Source of the DNA: Viola odorata
Lineage: Eukaryota > Streptophyta > Magnoliopsida > Malpighiales > Violaceae
Reading direction: 5' to 3'
Assembly: GCA_963691705.1 (NCBI GenBank)
Contig: OY829539.1
Span: forward strand, 38,449,656-38,513,655
Length of the DNA: 64,000 nt
The notes beneath the pieces were generated by a model. The model searched no databases and was not told the DNA's origin. It saw nothing but the letters and a program-made list of their open reading frames with translations. The stretch's first letter is position 1; each line of letters begins with the position of its first letter. Shown here one piece after another: positions 43,141 through 53,780 of the stretch. Position numbers and translations under genes: made by a program.

Positions 43141-43404
43141 CAATTTAAAGTTATACCATTCAAGGGCAAATGTATTATTTATAACCTCTAAATGAATAAT
43201 AACACCGTGGGCATAGGCTTTTAACCGCCAAAACTACGTTAAAAAATATATGTCCCAGTGCTCCTTATTTTATGCATATCACAACATGCACGAATCATCA
43301 AAATTGTCCTTTCGCCATGATCTATCGTCACACATGTGAATGGTACGTGACCAGACCACCACAATCTATCTACGTATGTACGCGTAGCAGTAGATGTATA
43401 GAAT
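43141..43404. other. Spacer after F integrase
   Basis: No gene. 43323-43395 resembles the repeats at 53620-53775 (CACATGTGAATGGTA, CGTATGTACGCGTAGCAG), so it belongs to the repeat zone shared with H. Confidence 0.5.
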
Positions 43405-43590
43405 CCTGCTAGGACCCATCTCTGTCTTTTCGACAGACAGATGCATGGCAACGGATGTAAAGAATCCTACTAGGACTCATCTCCATCTTTTCAACAAGCG
43501 GATGCATGGCTGCGGATATAAAATTCAAAAAGGTATCCACGAGGACCCATCTCCATTTTTTCAACAAGTAGATGCATGGCAGTGGATACT
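43405..43590 (+). repeat. ~65-bp tandem repeat, about three copies
   Basis: AGGACCCATCTC/AGGACTCATCTCC starts recur near 43411, 43475 and 43540, each followed by TTTTC[GA]ACA and GATGCATGGC. Confidence 0.8.
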
Positions 43591-43593
43591 ATC

Positions 43594-44150
43594 GGGCTAT
43601 CCAGGTGCTGCCTGGGTATGCTAACGGCATCACTTAAGCCCATTCTGGTTCTACCGTTATATGATGGCACTGCTTAAGGATGTACGCTTTATCGGCGAGA
43701 GCCCGATAAACCTATTGGGCTACCCAGGTGCTGTCTGGGTTTGCTAATGGCATCACTTAAGCACATTCCGGTTCTATCGTTATACGGTGGTACGACTTAA
43801 GGATGTACGCTTTATTGGCGAGGGCCTGGTAAACCTATTGGGCTACCTAGGTGCTGCATGGGTACACTAACAGCATCACATAAGCTAATTCTGGTTCTAC
43901 CGTTATACGGTGGTACGACTTAAGGATACACATTTTATCGTCAAGAGCCAGGTAAACCTATTGGGCTACCCAGGTGATACCTGGGTATGCTAACGACATC
44001 ACTTAAGCCCATTTCAGTTCTACCGTTGTATAGTGGTACGACTTAAGAATGTACGCTTTATCGGCAAGAGCCCGGTAAACCTATTAGGCTACCCAAGTAC
44101 TGCATGGGTACGCTAACGACATCACTTAAGCCCATTCCGGTTCAACCGGA
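43594..44150 (+). repeat. 123-bp tandem repeat, about 4.5 copies
   Basis: GGGCTA[TC]CCAGGTGCTGCCTGGG starts are at 43594, 43717, 43840, 43963 and 44086, exactly 123 bp apart. Each has an internal short palindrome (CCAGGTG...CTGGG) and ACGCTTTATCGGC. Degenerate copies are also at 59350-59460 in H. Confidence 0.88.
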
Positions 44151-44489
44151 AGACACAAGCTCAATATCATATTTTGCATACAATGTAAATAAAACCCGAA
44201 AACCAACCCGGAAATAACGAAGAGCTATTTTCTTCAGATGCATTATGCGAGGGCACACGAAAGTCTTCCGATAACGATGCAAGAAACGATAACATGCTTG
44301 GGACATGTTGTTTTCTTTTCCATTTTTCGTTGGACTATTGCTATATTGAAATTTTTTCCCGAGTTATTAAAGCACCTAAAGATAATTGTGAGTTCTTTGG
44401 TTAACATGTAACGGAAATTATAAGATTATGTTGTTTGCATGTTATCATAATTAACATTCAGGGAATTCAAATGGATAGAAATAAACACT
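44151..44489. other. Spacer between repeats and antisense ORF module 1
   Basis: Non-coding. CAGATGCATTATGC, TTTTCGTTGGA and GCATGTTATCATAATTAAC recur at 59754, 59855 and 61410 in H, and partly at 47400-47510. This marks the module edge. Confidence 0.5.
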
Positions 44490-46591
44490 TAAAAGTTTTT
44501 CAGGAAAAGTTCCTTAATAAATGGTTGTACGACGCCTACAGCAAAGCAAGAGAAAAATTAATCTATCCCAAAGGAGCCCCTTCCCCATCAGTCACCAAGT
44601 ATTCCTGAGCAGTCGAAGAGCCTGGAGGTGTGGAGTCTTTCTCATCTATCTAGCCAAGCCTACGGTTGACGAAGGGAGCGATTTTATTGGCATCAAACGC
44701 ATCCTCACCTCAACGATGCGTCAAGAATACTTAGTGAAACTGTCAATCACCGCAACGACAATCTTCTCTTGATATTTTATGATTCTGAAGGGAACTCTTT
44801 CCAGTTCCCTTTCTTTGTCAAGAATACTTTTGCGCAGGTGGGCATTTTCCTCCAGAAGCTCCATCTCCCTTTTCCGAAAGCTCTCCTTCCCCTCCGACAA
44901 CTCTATCTGAATCCTCCTGATAATTGCGTCCTTCTCCTGGAGATCCTTCCCCATCTGATTCTTGCACAATTTTAGCGTCTCTTGAGCATGTTATTGATGG
45001 CTTCTGAAATTATTGGCAAGAATCAAACGTGCTTCCCTCTCCTTCTTCATCTCATCTGCACAGTTGTCCATCAAACACTGAAATTGATAAAGAGTAGAAA
45101 GTACACCGCTCCGTACCTGGGCGGCTTAAGCTCCAAGAGGCATCCGCCGCCTGGTCACCCTGTTGGTAGGAACATTGATCATCTCTGGTAGGAGATGCGG
45201 CATCCACGAGTCTCCAATTGAAGGCTCTGGTAGTCCTAAAGACCGTAGACCCTACAATCCCAAAACCCGCAAGTACAGACCCAGGAAGAAAGATCTACGG
45301 TCAAGTCACAGGAGGGACCCCGGATGTCCGCATCGGGGTATGCTGGCATGGAGCGAGATGGCTTAGGGACGAAGTGAAGTTCCACAAGCCCCGAAGAACT
45401 CAGGAGAATGAAGTTTGACGAAACTTCAGTCAACAACGTTCCTACAGGAGGGCAAAAAATAGAACAGGTCAATGCTGGGGAAGACATCTCGACAACATGG
45501 CCTACAGGGACTAGAGAAACAGGGTCCGAAGAGAGGGTAGCAGAATCCAAAGCCTCCCCGACATTGACCTCGTTTGTGGCTGTTGGAGCTGGGGGTGTAA
45601 CCAGTACCACCGGTCGAGTCACCTCCGAAGAAGCACCTTCATTGCCTCTCTTACGCTTATCCTTACGCTAGGCGATGACACAGAAGTCGATACCCATATA
45701 GCCTGACCGAGTAGAGGAGGACGTTAGGGAGCCTAACGAAAGGACGATAGAGCGATGGGTCAAATCTCTCTTCTTGTTTTTCCTCTTTAGAGCCTCCGGC
45801 AACCAACCTTCCTGTACAACTATAAAAAGCAAGGTTACATCAGAGTTAGAAAAGAAACTACTAAGGAAAATTTATGAGAATCCTTATCGGCTCGACATTC
45901 CAACAGAGGAGTGTCGGTAGCTAGTTTTCGGGTGTGAAATGGGCTTGTTACGAGAAGTAGCTTGGGAACTAGAGCCTATCTCCTTCCGACAACTCGTGGG
46001 GTTTCTCCCAATCTTTCTCCCCAATAACCTTGTTGAACCCGAATCTCCATCTGATGGAAGACAGATCCACCACAAAAACCTATCCTTCCAGTCATGTACG
46101 GAAGAGTCGTACTTTTGAAAATTCCTTAGGAAGGGGTGAACTGAGGATTCTTTCCACCAAGGGAAAATACTAACTACGCTCCTCCGGCAGAACAATTAGA
46201 AAAAATACATGAATAGCCTAATAGAAGGGGATACTATACTGTGTACCTTACAGATTTGCAGAAATGCGTAGATTCTGGACCAAGACTTGGGGGTTACTTG
46301 GGCCAGATTCAGGTTGAAATGGCTGAGCAGATTGGATACCATACTATGCAATGGGAGCCTAAAATCATAAGCAAACATTTTTGTATATAGTACCCGTTGG
46401 GTCCCTTCAAGGGTTTTATTCAACCTAATGTCGCCAGTAGCTACCCTAATCTCAGATCCCTCCGGCAACTCAGCATTAAAAGAGGCAAATTCTGCTGAGA
46501 TATCCTCTAACTTAGTTATGCTAGAAGCAGCTTGTTCTATTTCCAGTTCACTGTGACCCTTGGGTTTTATCAGAGGGGTGGCGTGAGGCAT
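44490..46591 (-). pseudogene. Antisense ORF copy 1 of element F
   Basis: It is read opposite to gag-pol. From ATG 46591: MPHATPLIKPKGHSELEIEQ, then YTKMFAYDFRLPLHSMVSNL and LNLAQVTPKSWSRIYAF (46400-46250), which resembles the N-terminal domain of Tat antisense proteins (Pfam 'putative gypsy type transposon', name from memory). A degraded middle contains LPEPS..SWMPHLLPEMINVPTNRV (45230-45150). Then comes a coiled coil (IELSEGKESFRKREMELLEE, 44969-44790) and VVAVIDSFTKYS. Frameshifts separate the parts. Function is unknown. Confidence 0.65.
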
Positions 46592-47171
46592 GATTGGAAG
46601 TTTAAAATGGGAAACAACGGGACAGTGCAAGTAAAAGGAAGTGTTATGAAGAATACCTAGCGAACCAATAGTGAAAACATGAGAAACGAAGGGTGGTCGG
46701 AGTGCTGGTCGGAAAATGGAAGTAGCAAGAGCCGAGGTAGAAACAAGAGGAGAAAGAGCAAGTAGGACTTAGAAGCCAAAATGAAAATGAAAGAGAAAAA
46801 ATGGAGATTATATGTCACACTACCTCGCCACCGTCAGAACACTTATCGGGGAGTGACATGTGGCATACGACCAATGAGAAGCTGACGCGAGGCTCAGTCC
46901 GCAAAACATCCTTACACATAACTTTTCAAATCCAAAAAGTGGTTTTGCAAAATCCAAAGCGACGTACCACGTGCCTGCAGACCGACTCCCCCAAATTCCT
47001 TCACAGTGCATGAGGCGACGTCATCAATAGTTGTCCTAGAGAGAGAGCAAATAAAAGAGTGCCACATCCAACAGACAAGACTTGTGATAATAGTCACACC
47101 CAAAACTTCATTTATGACGGATTTTGATGCATTAAATGCGCCAATGGCCCGCACATAGTCATCCGCCAATG
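46592..47171 (-). promoter_or_regulatory. Upstream region of antisense ORF copy 1
   Basis: No gene. The CTCGCCACCGTCAGAACACTTATCGGGGAGTGACATGTGG block (about 46825-46863) recurs upstream of copy 3 (51047-51085). This conserved 5' flank probably carries the antisense promoter. That is inference. Confidence 0.45.
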
Positions 47172-47365
47172 ATACCTACGTTATATCCGATAACATACTT
47201 GTGGTATGTCCGACAGCGTACCTACGGTATATCCAACAACGTACCTACGATCTGTCTGATAGCGTACCTATGGTATATCCGACAGCGTACCTACGATTTA
47301 TCCCACAGCATACCTGCGGTATATCCGACAACGTTCCTATGATCTATCCAATAGAGTACCAGAAA
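47172..47365 (+). repeat. 23-bp minisatellite, about 8 copies
   Basis: The unit is close to CGTACCTACGGTATATCCGACAA. Odd and even copies differ: GGTATATCCGACA alternates with GATCTATCC/GATCTGTCT, which suggests a 46-bp dimer. Confidence 0.85.
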
Positions 47366-48425
47366 CCCTTTGTGCTGGCACTTGGTTAGTTTTCTTGTTT
47401 CTTTTTCGTTGGAGTATACATTGATATCACATGTCGGTAATAGTTAAGACATCTAACGCTAACCGTGAACAGTTAAGAACCATTCTATTGGCATGTTATC
47501 GTGACTAACGGTGCAAAAGACTTAAATGGGAAAGAATTCATTGACAAATCGCCATACGACATCTACAAACAAAAATAAAAGAAAAGTAGTCATGAGTAGT
47601 TAGAAAAGTCAGAAATCTTCATGAGCAATCGAAAAAGTCTCTCTTTTATTTCACTTCCCGTTAGAGTCAGCATAAAATGGGGAGCAACAAAGCGGGTTTA
47701 TTGCAAGAACTGATGTCACTAGAAGGATTTGAACAGAGAGAGCAATGAGTATGGACGTATGGAGGGAGGCCTGTCAGTCAGGATAGAATCTCCGTCAACT
47801 AGAGGCTTGTATATGAGGTTACCGGTATGCAAACACGGACCAGACTACCTTCTCTCCTAACATGCATCCCACCCATCAAGAGGGGACTCACCCTACAGAA
47901 AGGGATGTTCTCTATTTCTCGTTCACCGTGACCCCTGGGTTTGATTTGAGGATCGCCGTGAAGCATAGCCGGAATGCTGGCAAGTAGCTGAGTTTTCTCT
48001 ATTTCCTGTTCACCGTGACCCCTAGGTTTGATCCGAGGGGCACCGTGAAGCATGGTCGGAGCGCAAGCTAAAAGCTAAACATGGCTAGAGCATAGAGAAC
48101 ACAATATTATTTGAGCACGCGTCTGCGGACGTGCAAACTCCTCGTGTCCACAACCGTAACTTTTCGTGGTATTCGAAGCGGCTTATCCTACTAATTTCCA
48201 ACAATCACTTTAACTTCAACGGACATAGACTCACGCATGTCAGTGACAACCGTTATCTCACAGAGCATTAATGGCATTATTCTAAAGCAATTAATGCGCC
48301 ATTGGTCAATGAACAGTCTCCCGGAAGAGCAACGAGACTTGGTAACAACCCCTTGGTAACAACCCCTTGGTAACTTCCGCTCCCAGAAGATCACTGAAAG
48401 CCCTCGATAATTACTCAGGCTCGTT
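47366..48425 (-). pseudogene. Antisense ORF copy 2 (internally deleted module)
   Basis: The downstream part (47400-47580) matches the 3' edge of copies 1 and 4 (TTTTTCGTTGGAGTA, GCATGTTATCGTGACTAACGG, GCCATACGACATCTACAAA). The upstream part encodes the N-terminus from ATG 48053 (MLHGAPRIKPRGHGEQEIEK), directly duplicated with an 87-bp period (second ATG at 47966). Almost the whole middle is missing. 48060-48425 is its 5' flank with the CGTAACTTTTCGTGGTATTCGAAGCGG block also found near 51158. Confidence 0.65.
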
Positions 48426-48439
48426 CATTGACAAAATTG

Positions 48440-50806
48440 TCATACGAAATCTACAAAGAATGAAAATTTCACAATATGTAAACCTAAACTATATTTTCGG
48501 AGGGGGATGAGGCTGGAAAGGAGAACCTTCGGCTCTAAAGGATCATCTGACGGAGGAAGATCCTCATATTCATCATCTCCATCTGGTTCCTCGTCGTTAG
48601 AAGACAGGACTCCAAATTTACTCTTCTTAACGTAAGGCGAGATTTTGACCGAACAGAAGTTGGCATAACCGTAATAATCCAGATACCCGTCCACGACGAC
48701 ACCCATCATATTTTTCCTCCAATAGTCTATCTTATCGGGAATTGCTTCTAACTCTGCTTTCTTATTAGAAATTTTCTGGAGGAGAACGGAAAACATCTCC
48801 TTTTCCGCGACCAGCTCTTGACGAAGGGCGGAAGACCTTTCTTTCTCAGCAGCCATCTCTGCCTCAAGCTCATCTACCTTGGCCTTACGAGTATCCCTCC
48901 ACTTCCATGCCACTATCAGCTCCACCCAACAGTCATCCAATAATGTTTGGGTTTGCTCTTGGAGTTTGGCAACCTGTCAGATTCAATAAGAAGCACATTT
49001 CTCTTCTCTAGATCATGATTCACCTCCTCGAGCTTGGCGTCAATAGACTCCGACATATATCGAAGCTAGCTGAAAGTGGAGAAGAGCTTACCGTAGACTT
49101 GGTCGATTTGAGCACTAAGGGGCATCTGCCGGAAACATTCCCTATCGGTAGGAATGCACATCATCTCCCCCATCATAGAGGCCATAATAACATGATGGGC
49201 ACTAGGCTCTGGTAACCCTAAAGATTTCATAACCAAGGTACCCAGATTCCATAAGTCCACTTGGTGGGTGACCATGCCATCCGGAGTCGAGAGATTGGCA
49301 ACAACGTTACAAGAAGGACCCCAAACTCAATTGTTGGAGAAGAGGAGGTCAGGAAGTGTCGGACTAGGAACAAAGTGCATTGGTACCGGGGAAATCGATG
49401 GCTGAGAGGAGCCATGCCTATCTTCATGTGCTGACACAAGAGGAGCCAACTGCCGCTGAGGAGAACTCGACCCTTCTTTAGGCACGACGGACTCATCCGG
49501 AGTTTATGTAGCAATTGGAGGAGATAGCCGATAGAAAGCCTCCGGGATAGAAACGGTCATCACTGGTGGGATAATGGATGGAATTGGTTCGAGAACTAGC
49601 TTGGACTCTTCTAAATTCTTCGATAAATTTGGAAAGTTAGGTACACCCATCAGGGTGATAAGAGGAAGAACTCGTGCTCCAGCTGCTACGACTTCTTCAT
49701 TTACTCTTTTTTGTTTGTTTACTCTCTTTGAAGATAGCCGCAAGAATTCTGTCTGGTCTATCTCTTCAGAAAAAGAAGACGGCCTAGAAGTAACTCTATC
49801 GGAACCTCCCGGAAGACAACCTTCGGCCAGAGGAGATGGAGAGTCAGCCACCACAACCGTCAATCCTAATTCTCACTCAAGGGCAGCGTTCAATATCTCG
49901 GTAAAGACGGGAGTAGATGAGGAGGAACGACTAGCAGGTGCAACCACAACCAGGGAAGAAAATGCCCCAACAGTTCCTCTTGTCCTACCCGGAAGGATTC
50001 TTCCTCGAGGAGGAGACTTTTTTGTTCTCCTAGTTCTTCTGAGTAGAGTTTCTGGTAACCACTCGGGTGCAACTCCTGCGAAAGTGGGATAGAGTTAGAG
50101 TTGGAAAGCTTCTAAAATTGAAGAGAAAAGACAGAAACTCACCAATCTGGCAGTCGGATAGCTTGCTATCGGTAGCCAGATCCCTTGTGTGAAAAGGTAT
50201 GTCGATAGCTAACAACCTATCTACGTGGGTTTGCAATGCTCTCGGGTATCTAGTGGGCTTCACCCAATCCCTGTGGGTGATCACCCGATTGAATTCCGAG
50301 CGCCCTCCGGATACTGAAGTCTCAAACCTTTGAAAGTTCCGTAGGAAAGTCAGGGCGGATTCGTTATCCTAGCAAGGGGAAATGGTGATTAGGCCACCCC
50401 GGTAATATAGTGGAAAGAAAATTCAAAATAAGGCAATGAAAGGGGAAAGGATACGATTCAATTCATAGATTTTAATAAAGACATATATGCCTGAACAAGA
50501 ACTAGGAATTATTTGTGCAGGGTTCAATTCGTAGCGATTCAACATACTGCTAACCATAGAGCGAAAGGGAAGGGAAAAATCATACTGGAATATTTTAGTG
50601 TACAACACCCTTCGGGCTCCCCTAAATGTGGTGTTTAGCCTAACATCCCTACCGGATAAGAAGAGGGTATATTGATTAGGAAAAGAAGCCCCAAAATTTC
50701 TTACTTCCAACCACAACTGCCCTACATCGGTGATTATAAAAGGAATCCTTTCAATCTCTCTTTCGACCTGACTTTTAGGTCTGATTTATGGACGGGCACG
50801 ATACAT
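48440..50806 (-). pseudogene. Antisense ORF copy 3, most complete
   Basis: ATG at 50806, with one TAA soon after. N-terminal domain: RRVLYTKIFQYDFSLPFRSM and LNRYELNPAQIIPSSCSGIY (50640-50480). A Ser/Pro/acidic middle (49863-49504) follows. Then LGLPEPSAHHVIMASMMGEM, IPTDRECFRQMPLSAQIDQV (49210-49090), a long coiled coil (ELEAEMAAEKERSSALRQEL, about 48890-48730) and a C-terminal VVVDGYLDYYGYANF with an acidic tail (EEPDGDDEYEDLPPSDDP). Frameshifts and stops occur between blocks. It looks nucleic-acid-binding or structural, but no function can be assigned. Confidence 0.72.
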
Positions 50807-51441
50807 GGTTGTGATTCAGGGAAGAACTGACTAACACAAATCAAGAAGAAGAAGAGAGTGGTACTGGTAAATATATCATGGCGAAGACGAACACTTGATT
50901 ACGATGGCGGCCGAAATCTGATCAAAAATTGGAATCCCAAGAGCAGAGAGAATACAAGCCGAGCGAGAGAGATTTTAGGCAGATGGTGAAAGAGAATGAT
51001 AGAAGCTGAAGAAAGAGAAAATCCAATTTACATTTCGCATCTTTTCGCTACCGTGTGAATGACCTATCGGGAGGTGCCATGTGGCTAGCGCCCAATAGGG
51101 ACTCAACACTTGGCAACATTTATTTCTCTCACGCGCACTTGTGGCACAAACTCTTCATATTCGCGAGGCCGCAACTTTTCATGGAAATCGAAGCGGTGTA
51201 CAATACAAACTCCTAACAGCTACTTTACAATTGAAAGGAGGAGAAGAGGCCACGTAGATCATCATATACGGAGCGCAATCATCGAGCCACACTTCGTATT
51301 TATGAGGAGTTTTAAGGCATTAAGCGCATCGTTAGTAACAGCTTCCAAGGAAGACAACGGAGGTCCTCGACATCCTCACGACATTCAGAAAAATACCAAA
51401 AGTCCTTGGTAAACACTCGGGCTCATTTTCGGTTGGGCTTC
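50807..51441 (-). promoter_or_regulatory. Upstream region of antisense ORF copy 3, up to the F 3' LTR
   Basis: No gene. It holds the CGCTACCGTGTGAATGACCTATCGGGAGGTGCCATGTGG block (51047-51085) shared with copy 1. The bases before the LTR (CATTTTCGGTTGGGCTTC) are not purine-rich, so the PPT of F is lost or unusual. Confidence 0.4.
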
Positions 51442-52259
51442 TGATAATACATGAAGAAACACCAAGGGCATTTCAGTCATTCCGCGGGTCCGTTGACTTT
51501 GCGCCGACTGCTTAAAGCCACATGGACTGACTCTGTAAGCCACCGATAGAGTCCCTAGGAGGGGGTAATTACCGGGACCGATAGCCAACGGGGGTCTATC
51601 GGTAGCCCATATTGTATCTACCTAACGACAACATAATTATTGGAACCGATAGCCAACGGGTCTCACGGTAGCCAGTACCGTATCTATTAATGGTGACATA
51701 CCGACCGGTAGTGTATAACAGGAAGGATATCAGTAACCATTATCTAGTCCACTCCTAGTGGCACGCGTGGATCGAGGACAATCATCACCTCCTAGGCAGC
51801 ATTTAATGCAGAGGTGATGGCATTTATGGCGAACGCTAGAGCATTTATGGTGGACGCAGAATGTCTTCGACGGATGGGATGGCATTAATGGCGGAGGGGA
51901 TGGCATTTAATGCACCGCCTAGGGCAATAAATGCTCTGGCTCCCAGTCCCAAGTACCCAAGCTGGGCGACCACACTTGGCCTAGGAAATCGGGCATAGAA
52001 GGGGTATAAATACTCCCCTCACTCTTAAAGAAGAGAACGGACACGCACATACACACAAATATTACAAACGCTCCCACTTCAAACCCGGTAACTATCCTAG
52101 GTAACTCTCCCGCTATTGACAATCTCCCCGATACTAACTTGATCGTCGGAGATTCTACACCGGAGACCCCCTCCGGTGCTTTGCAGGTGACATAGGAGCT
52201 AGGACATCATCCACATCAGCACGCTCATTTACAGAATTGCCCTCACCCCGATTCCAGGA
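51442..52259 (+). repeat. 3' LTR of element F, end truncated
   Basis: It starts TGATAATACATGAAG. TATAAATA is at 52005-52012 and the hairpin at 52158-52178. It stops at CCAGGAC where the 5' LTR goes on to GGATTATCA, so about six bases are missing at the junction with 52260. Confidence 0.88.
52158..52178 (+). promoter_or_regulatory. Conserved LTR hairpin (F 3' copy)
   Basis: CACCGGAG-ACCCC-CTCCGGTG, identical to the 5' LTR copy. Confidence 0.75.
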
Positions 52260-52557
52260 CGCAAACCTTATTTTTTCCATAAAAGAGAAACCAAATGTGG
52301 CATGACAATAAAAGAAGTGAAATCAAGCAAATACTGTAATGCCAAAACAAAACAAAGTAGATAATAATAAAGGAGGAAGAAGGAATTTGCAGATTGAAAA
52401 CCAAGGTGAGAAGTGTGGTTAATGTATCGAGAGAATCCTTTTCCTATTTGAATGAAACCACCTGCGAATGACCTGGAAACAAAAATAAAGGATTTTAATT
52501 TAGTGAAGAGCCCAAAAATGGTTAAGGAAAGCTTGTTGAAGCAAGAATTGTGCTTAC
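52260..52557 (-). other. Possible intron of a host gene fragment
   Basis: On the minus strand, GTAAGCAC at 52557-52550 looks like a splice donor after the coding block upstream. What follows is T-rich without a clear second exon before the LTR junction at 52259. Confidence 0.3.
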
Positions 52558-52810
52558 CAAGTGCGGCGTTGCCACCGATTATGCTAGTGCTTACGTCCTT
52601 GAAGTCACAAGCTCTAGGCACTAATGACGGTGGAGATTTTTGTGATTATTTGAGAAGAGAGTAGAGTTAAGATGAAAAAGAAAATAGGTTTAGGATGGGT
52701 AAGGCAAAAAAAGGGATAGGTTGAGGATGGTGGATGGTATGCTGACATTGAGATGATGGTGGTGGTTGGAAGCGTAGAGATCGAACAACAATTACAGAAG
52801 GAGAGGTCAT
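52558..52810 (-). pseudogene. Possible 5' end of a host gene with transit-peptide-like start
   Basis: ATG 52810 begins MTSPSVIVVRSLRFQPPPSS, Ser/Arg/Pro-rich and poor in acidic residues like an organelle transit peptide. The same frame, after two stops (near 52667 and 52650), gives SPPSLVPRACDFKDVSTSII and GGNAALG, then a GTAAG donor. I do not recognise the protein. The coincidence of a targeting-like start, a compact coding block and a donor site suggests a captured or broken host gene; chance is possible. Confidence 0.3.
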
Positions 52811-53189
52811 ATCGTAGTACGTGTCAGTCGTGATAGTCGTTGTGTCGTTGCTACAAAGTAAGGGAAAAGAAACATACATCTAGTGAAACCTTCCCTTAAC
52901 TCAAAAACGTCCAATTCACCTCACCCGAACTATATTTTGCGCGCAAATTGCCCCTTATGTTAAATTTTAACTGTTAAGTCTAACAGAAACTTATTGTTTG
53001 ACCTACTATTGCAGGTTACATCAAACAAATGAATTATAATAACTTTTTTGTCCTAAAAAAACTTAATAGAAAAAAAACAACACATATCTTTTCATTAAAA
53101 AAATAAAATTAAAAATAATTAAAAACAACAATTAAAATTTACTAAAAAACAATTGATACTCTTTACCCATATCTGTGAAACAATTTGTA
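52811..53189. other. AT-rich stretch, nothing recognised
   Basis: Contains A-rich runs (53060-53160) and no convincing ORF. It could be upstream flank of the possible gene fragment. Confidence 0.3.
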
Positions 53190-53375
53190 GATGGCTACGA
53201 TGCTAGATGTTAATGTCAGTTTGGAGGTAGAAACTCTAAAAAGAAATTACGGTTACGATAAACTAGAAGACACACTGTTAGCGGAACCGCCTTAAACCTT
53301 GGATCTTCGACAAATTATGGCTCACAACTACGCCAAAATGGATGAATATCCGGTGATCGACTAAATCTATCGGAC
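53190..53375 (+). pseudogene. gag: Element H gag scrap (Tat-like)
   Basis: Reads DVNVSLEVETLKRNYGYDKL, EDTLLAEPP, stop, TLDLRQIMAHNYAKMDEY, which aligns with the Gag core of F (34722-34864) and E (17166-17310). It is the only gag-pol part of H left. Repeats that in F lie after integrase follow within 250 bp, so the rest of gag and all pol are deleted. Confidence 0.75.
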
Positions 53376-53619
53376 GAACTGTAATCAATATGACATCTAC
53401 CGGTAATATTTCCACATGATATATACCATGTAACAAGCTTGATAACTATATTTTTCTATCAACATGGAAATATTTTGTGCCCACCGAATTTGTTATATAC
53501 TCTAACAGCATTAAATTGCATAGTTATTTTTCATTTGTATTTCTATATGAATTTTATAGAAATTCAGATTTCAAAAAGAAAAAGAGAAAACAAACGTCAC
53601 TCTTCAAGGTATCCCACCA

Positions 53620-53775
53620 TCATCTACCGGCATACATGTGAATGGTAGCGGGCCAACCCGCCATAGTCCATCAGCGTACGTGTGAATAGTAGCAGATACA
53701 AACAATCATTATCCCGCCATCATCTACCGGCATACGTGTGAATGGTAGCAGGCCAACCTTCCATAATCCATAGGC
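53620..53775 (+). repeat. ~96-bp tandem repeat of H, left block
   Basis: CTACCGGCATAC[AG]TGTGAATGGTAGC recurs at about 53624 and 53725, with GTACGTGTGAATAGTAGCAG between them. The array continues after element G at 59265. It is related to 43323-43395 in F. Confidence 0.75.
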
Positions 53776-53780
53776 GTACA
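53776..53780. repeat. Target-site duplication of element G, left copy (GTACA)
   Basis: The right copy at 59264-59268 reads GTACG (4 of 5 match). Confidence 0.7.

Larger units (their letters stand above)
32662..52259 (+). mobile_element. Element F: long Tat-like Ty3/gypsy retrotransposon with antisense ORFs
   Basis: Direct LTRs at 32662-33420 and 51442-52259 bracket gag, protease, RT, RNase H, a second RNase H and integrase in this order, followed by about 8 kb of tandem repeats and antisense ORFs. The second RNase H and extra ORFs downstream of pol are known features of the Tat group. Without the nested insertion at 34871-39124 it is about 15.3 kb. Many stops and two altered integrase catalytic residues show it is dead. 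No target duplication was seen because the last ~6 bases of the 3' LTR are missing. Confidence 0.85.

Noticed and set aside
43594..44150. Regularly spaced repeats considered as a CRISPR array
   Set aside because: The 123-bp units are repeated as a whole with no unique spacers, and the setting is a plant retrotransposon.
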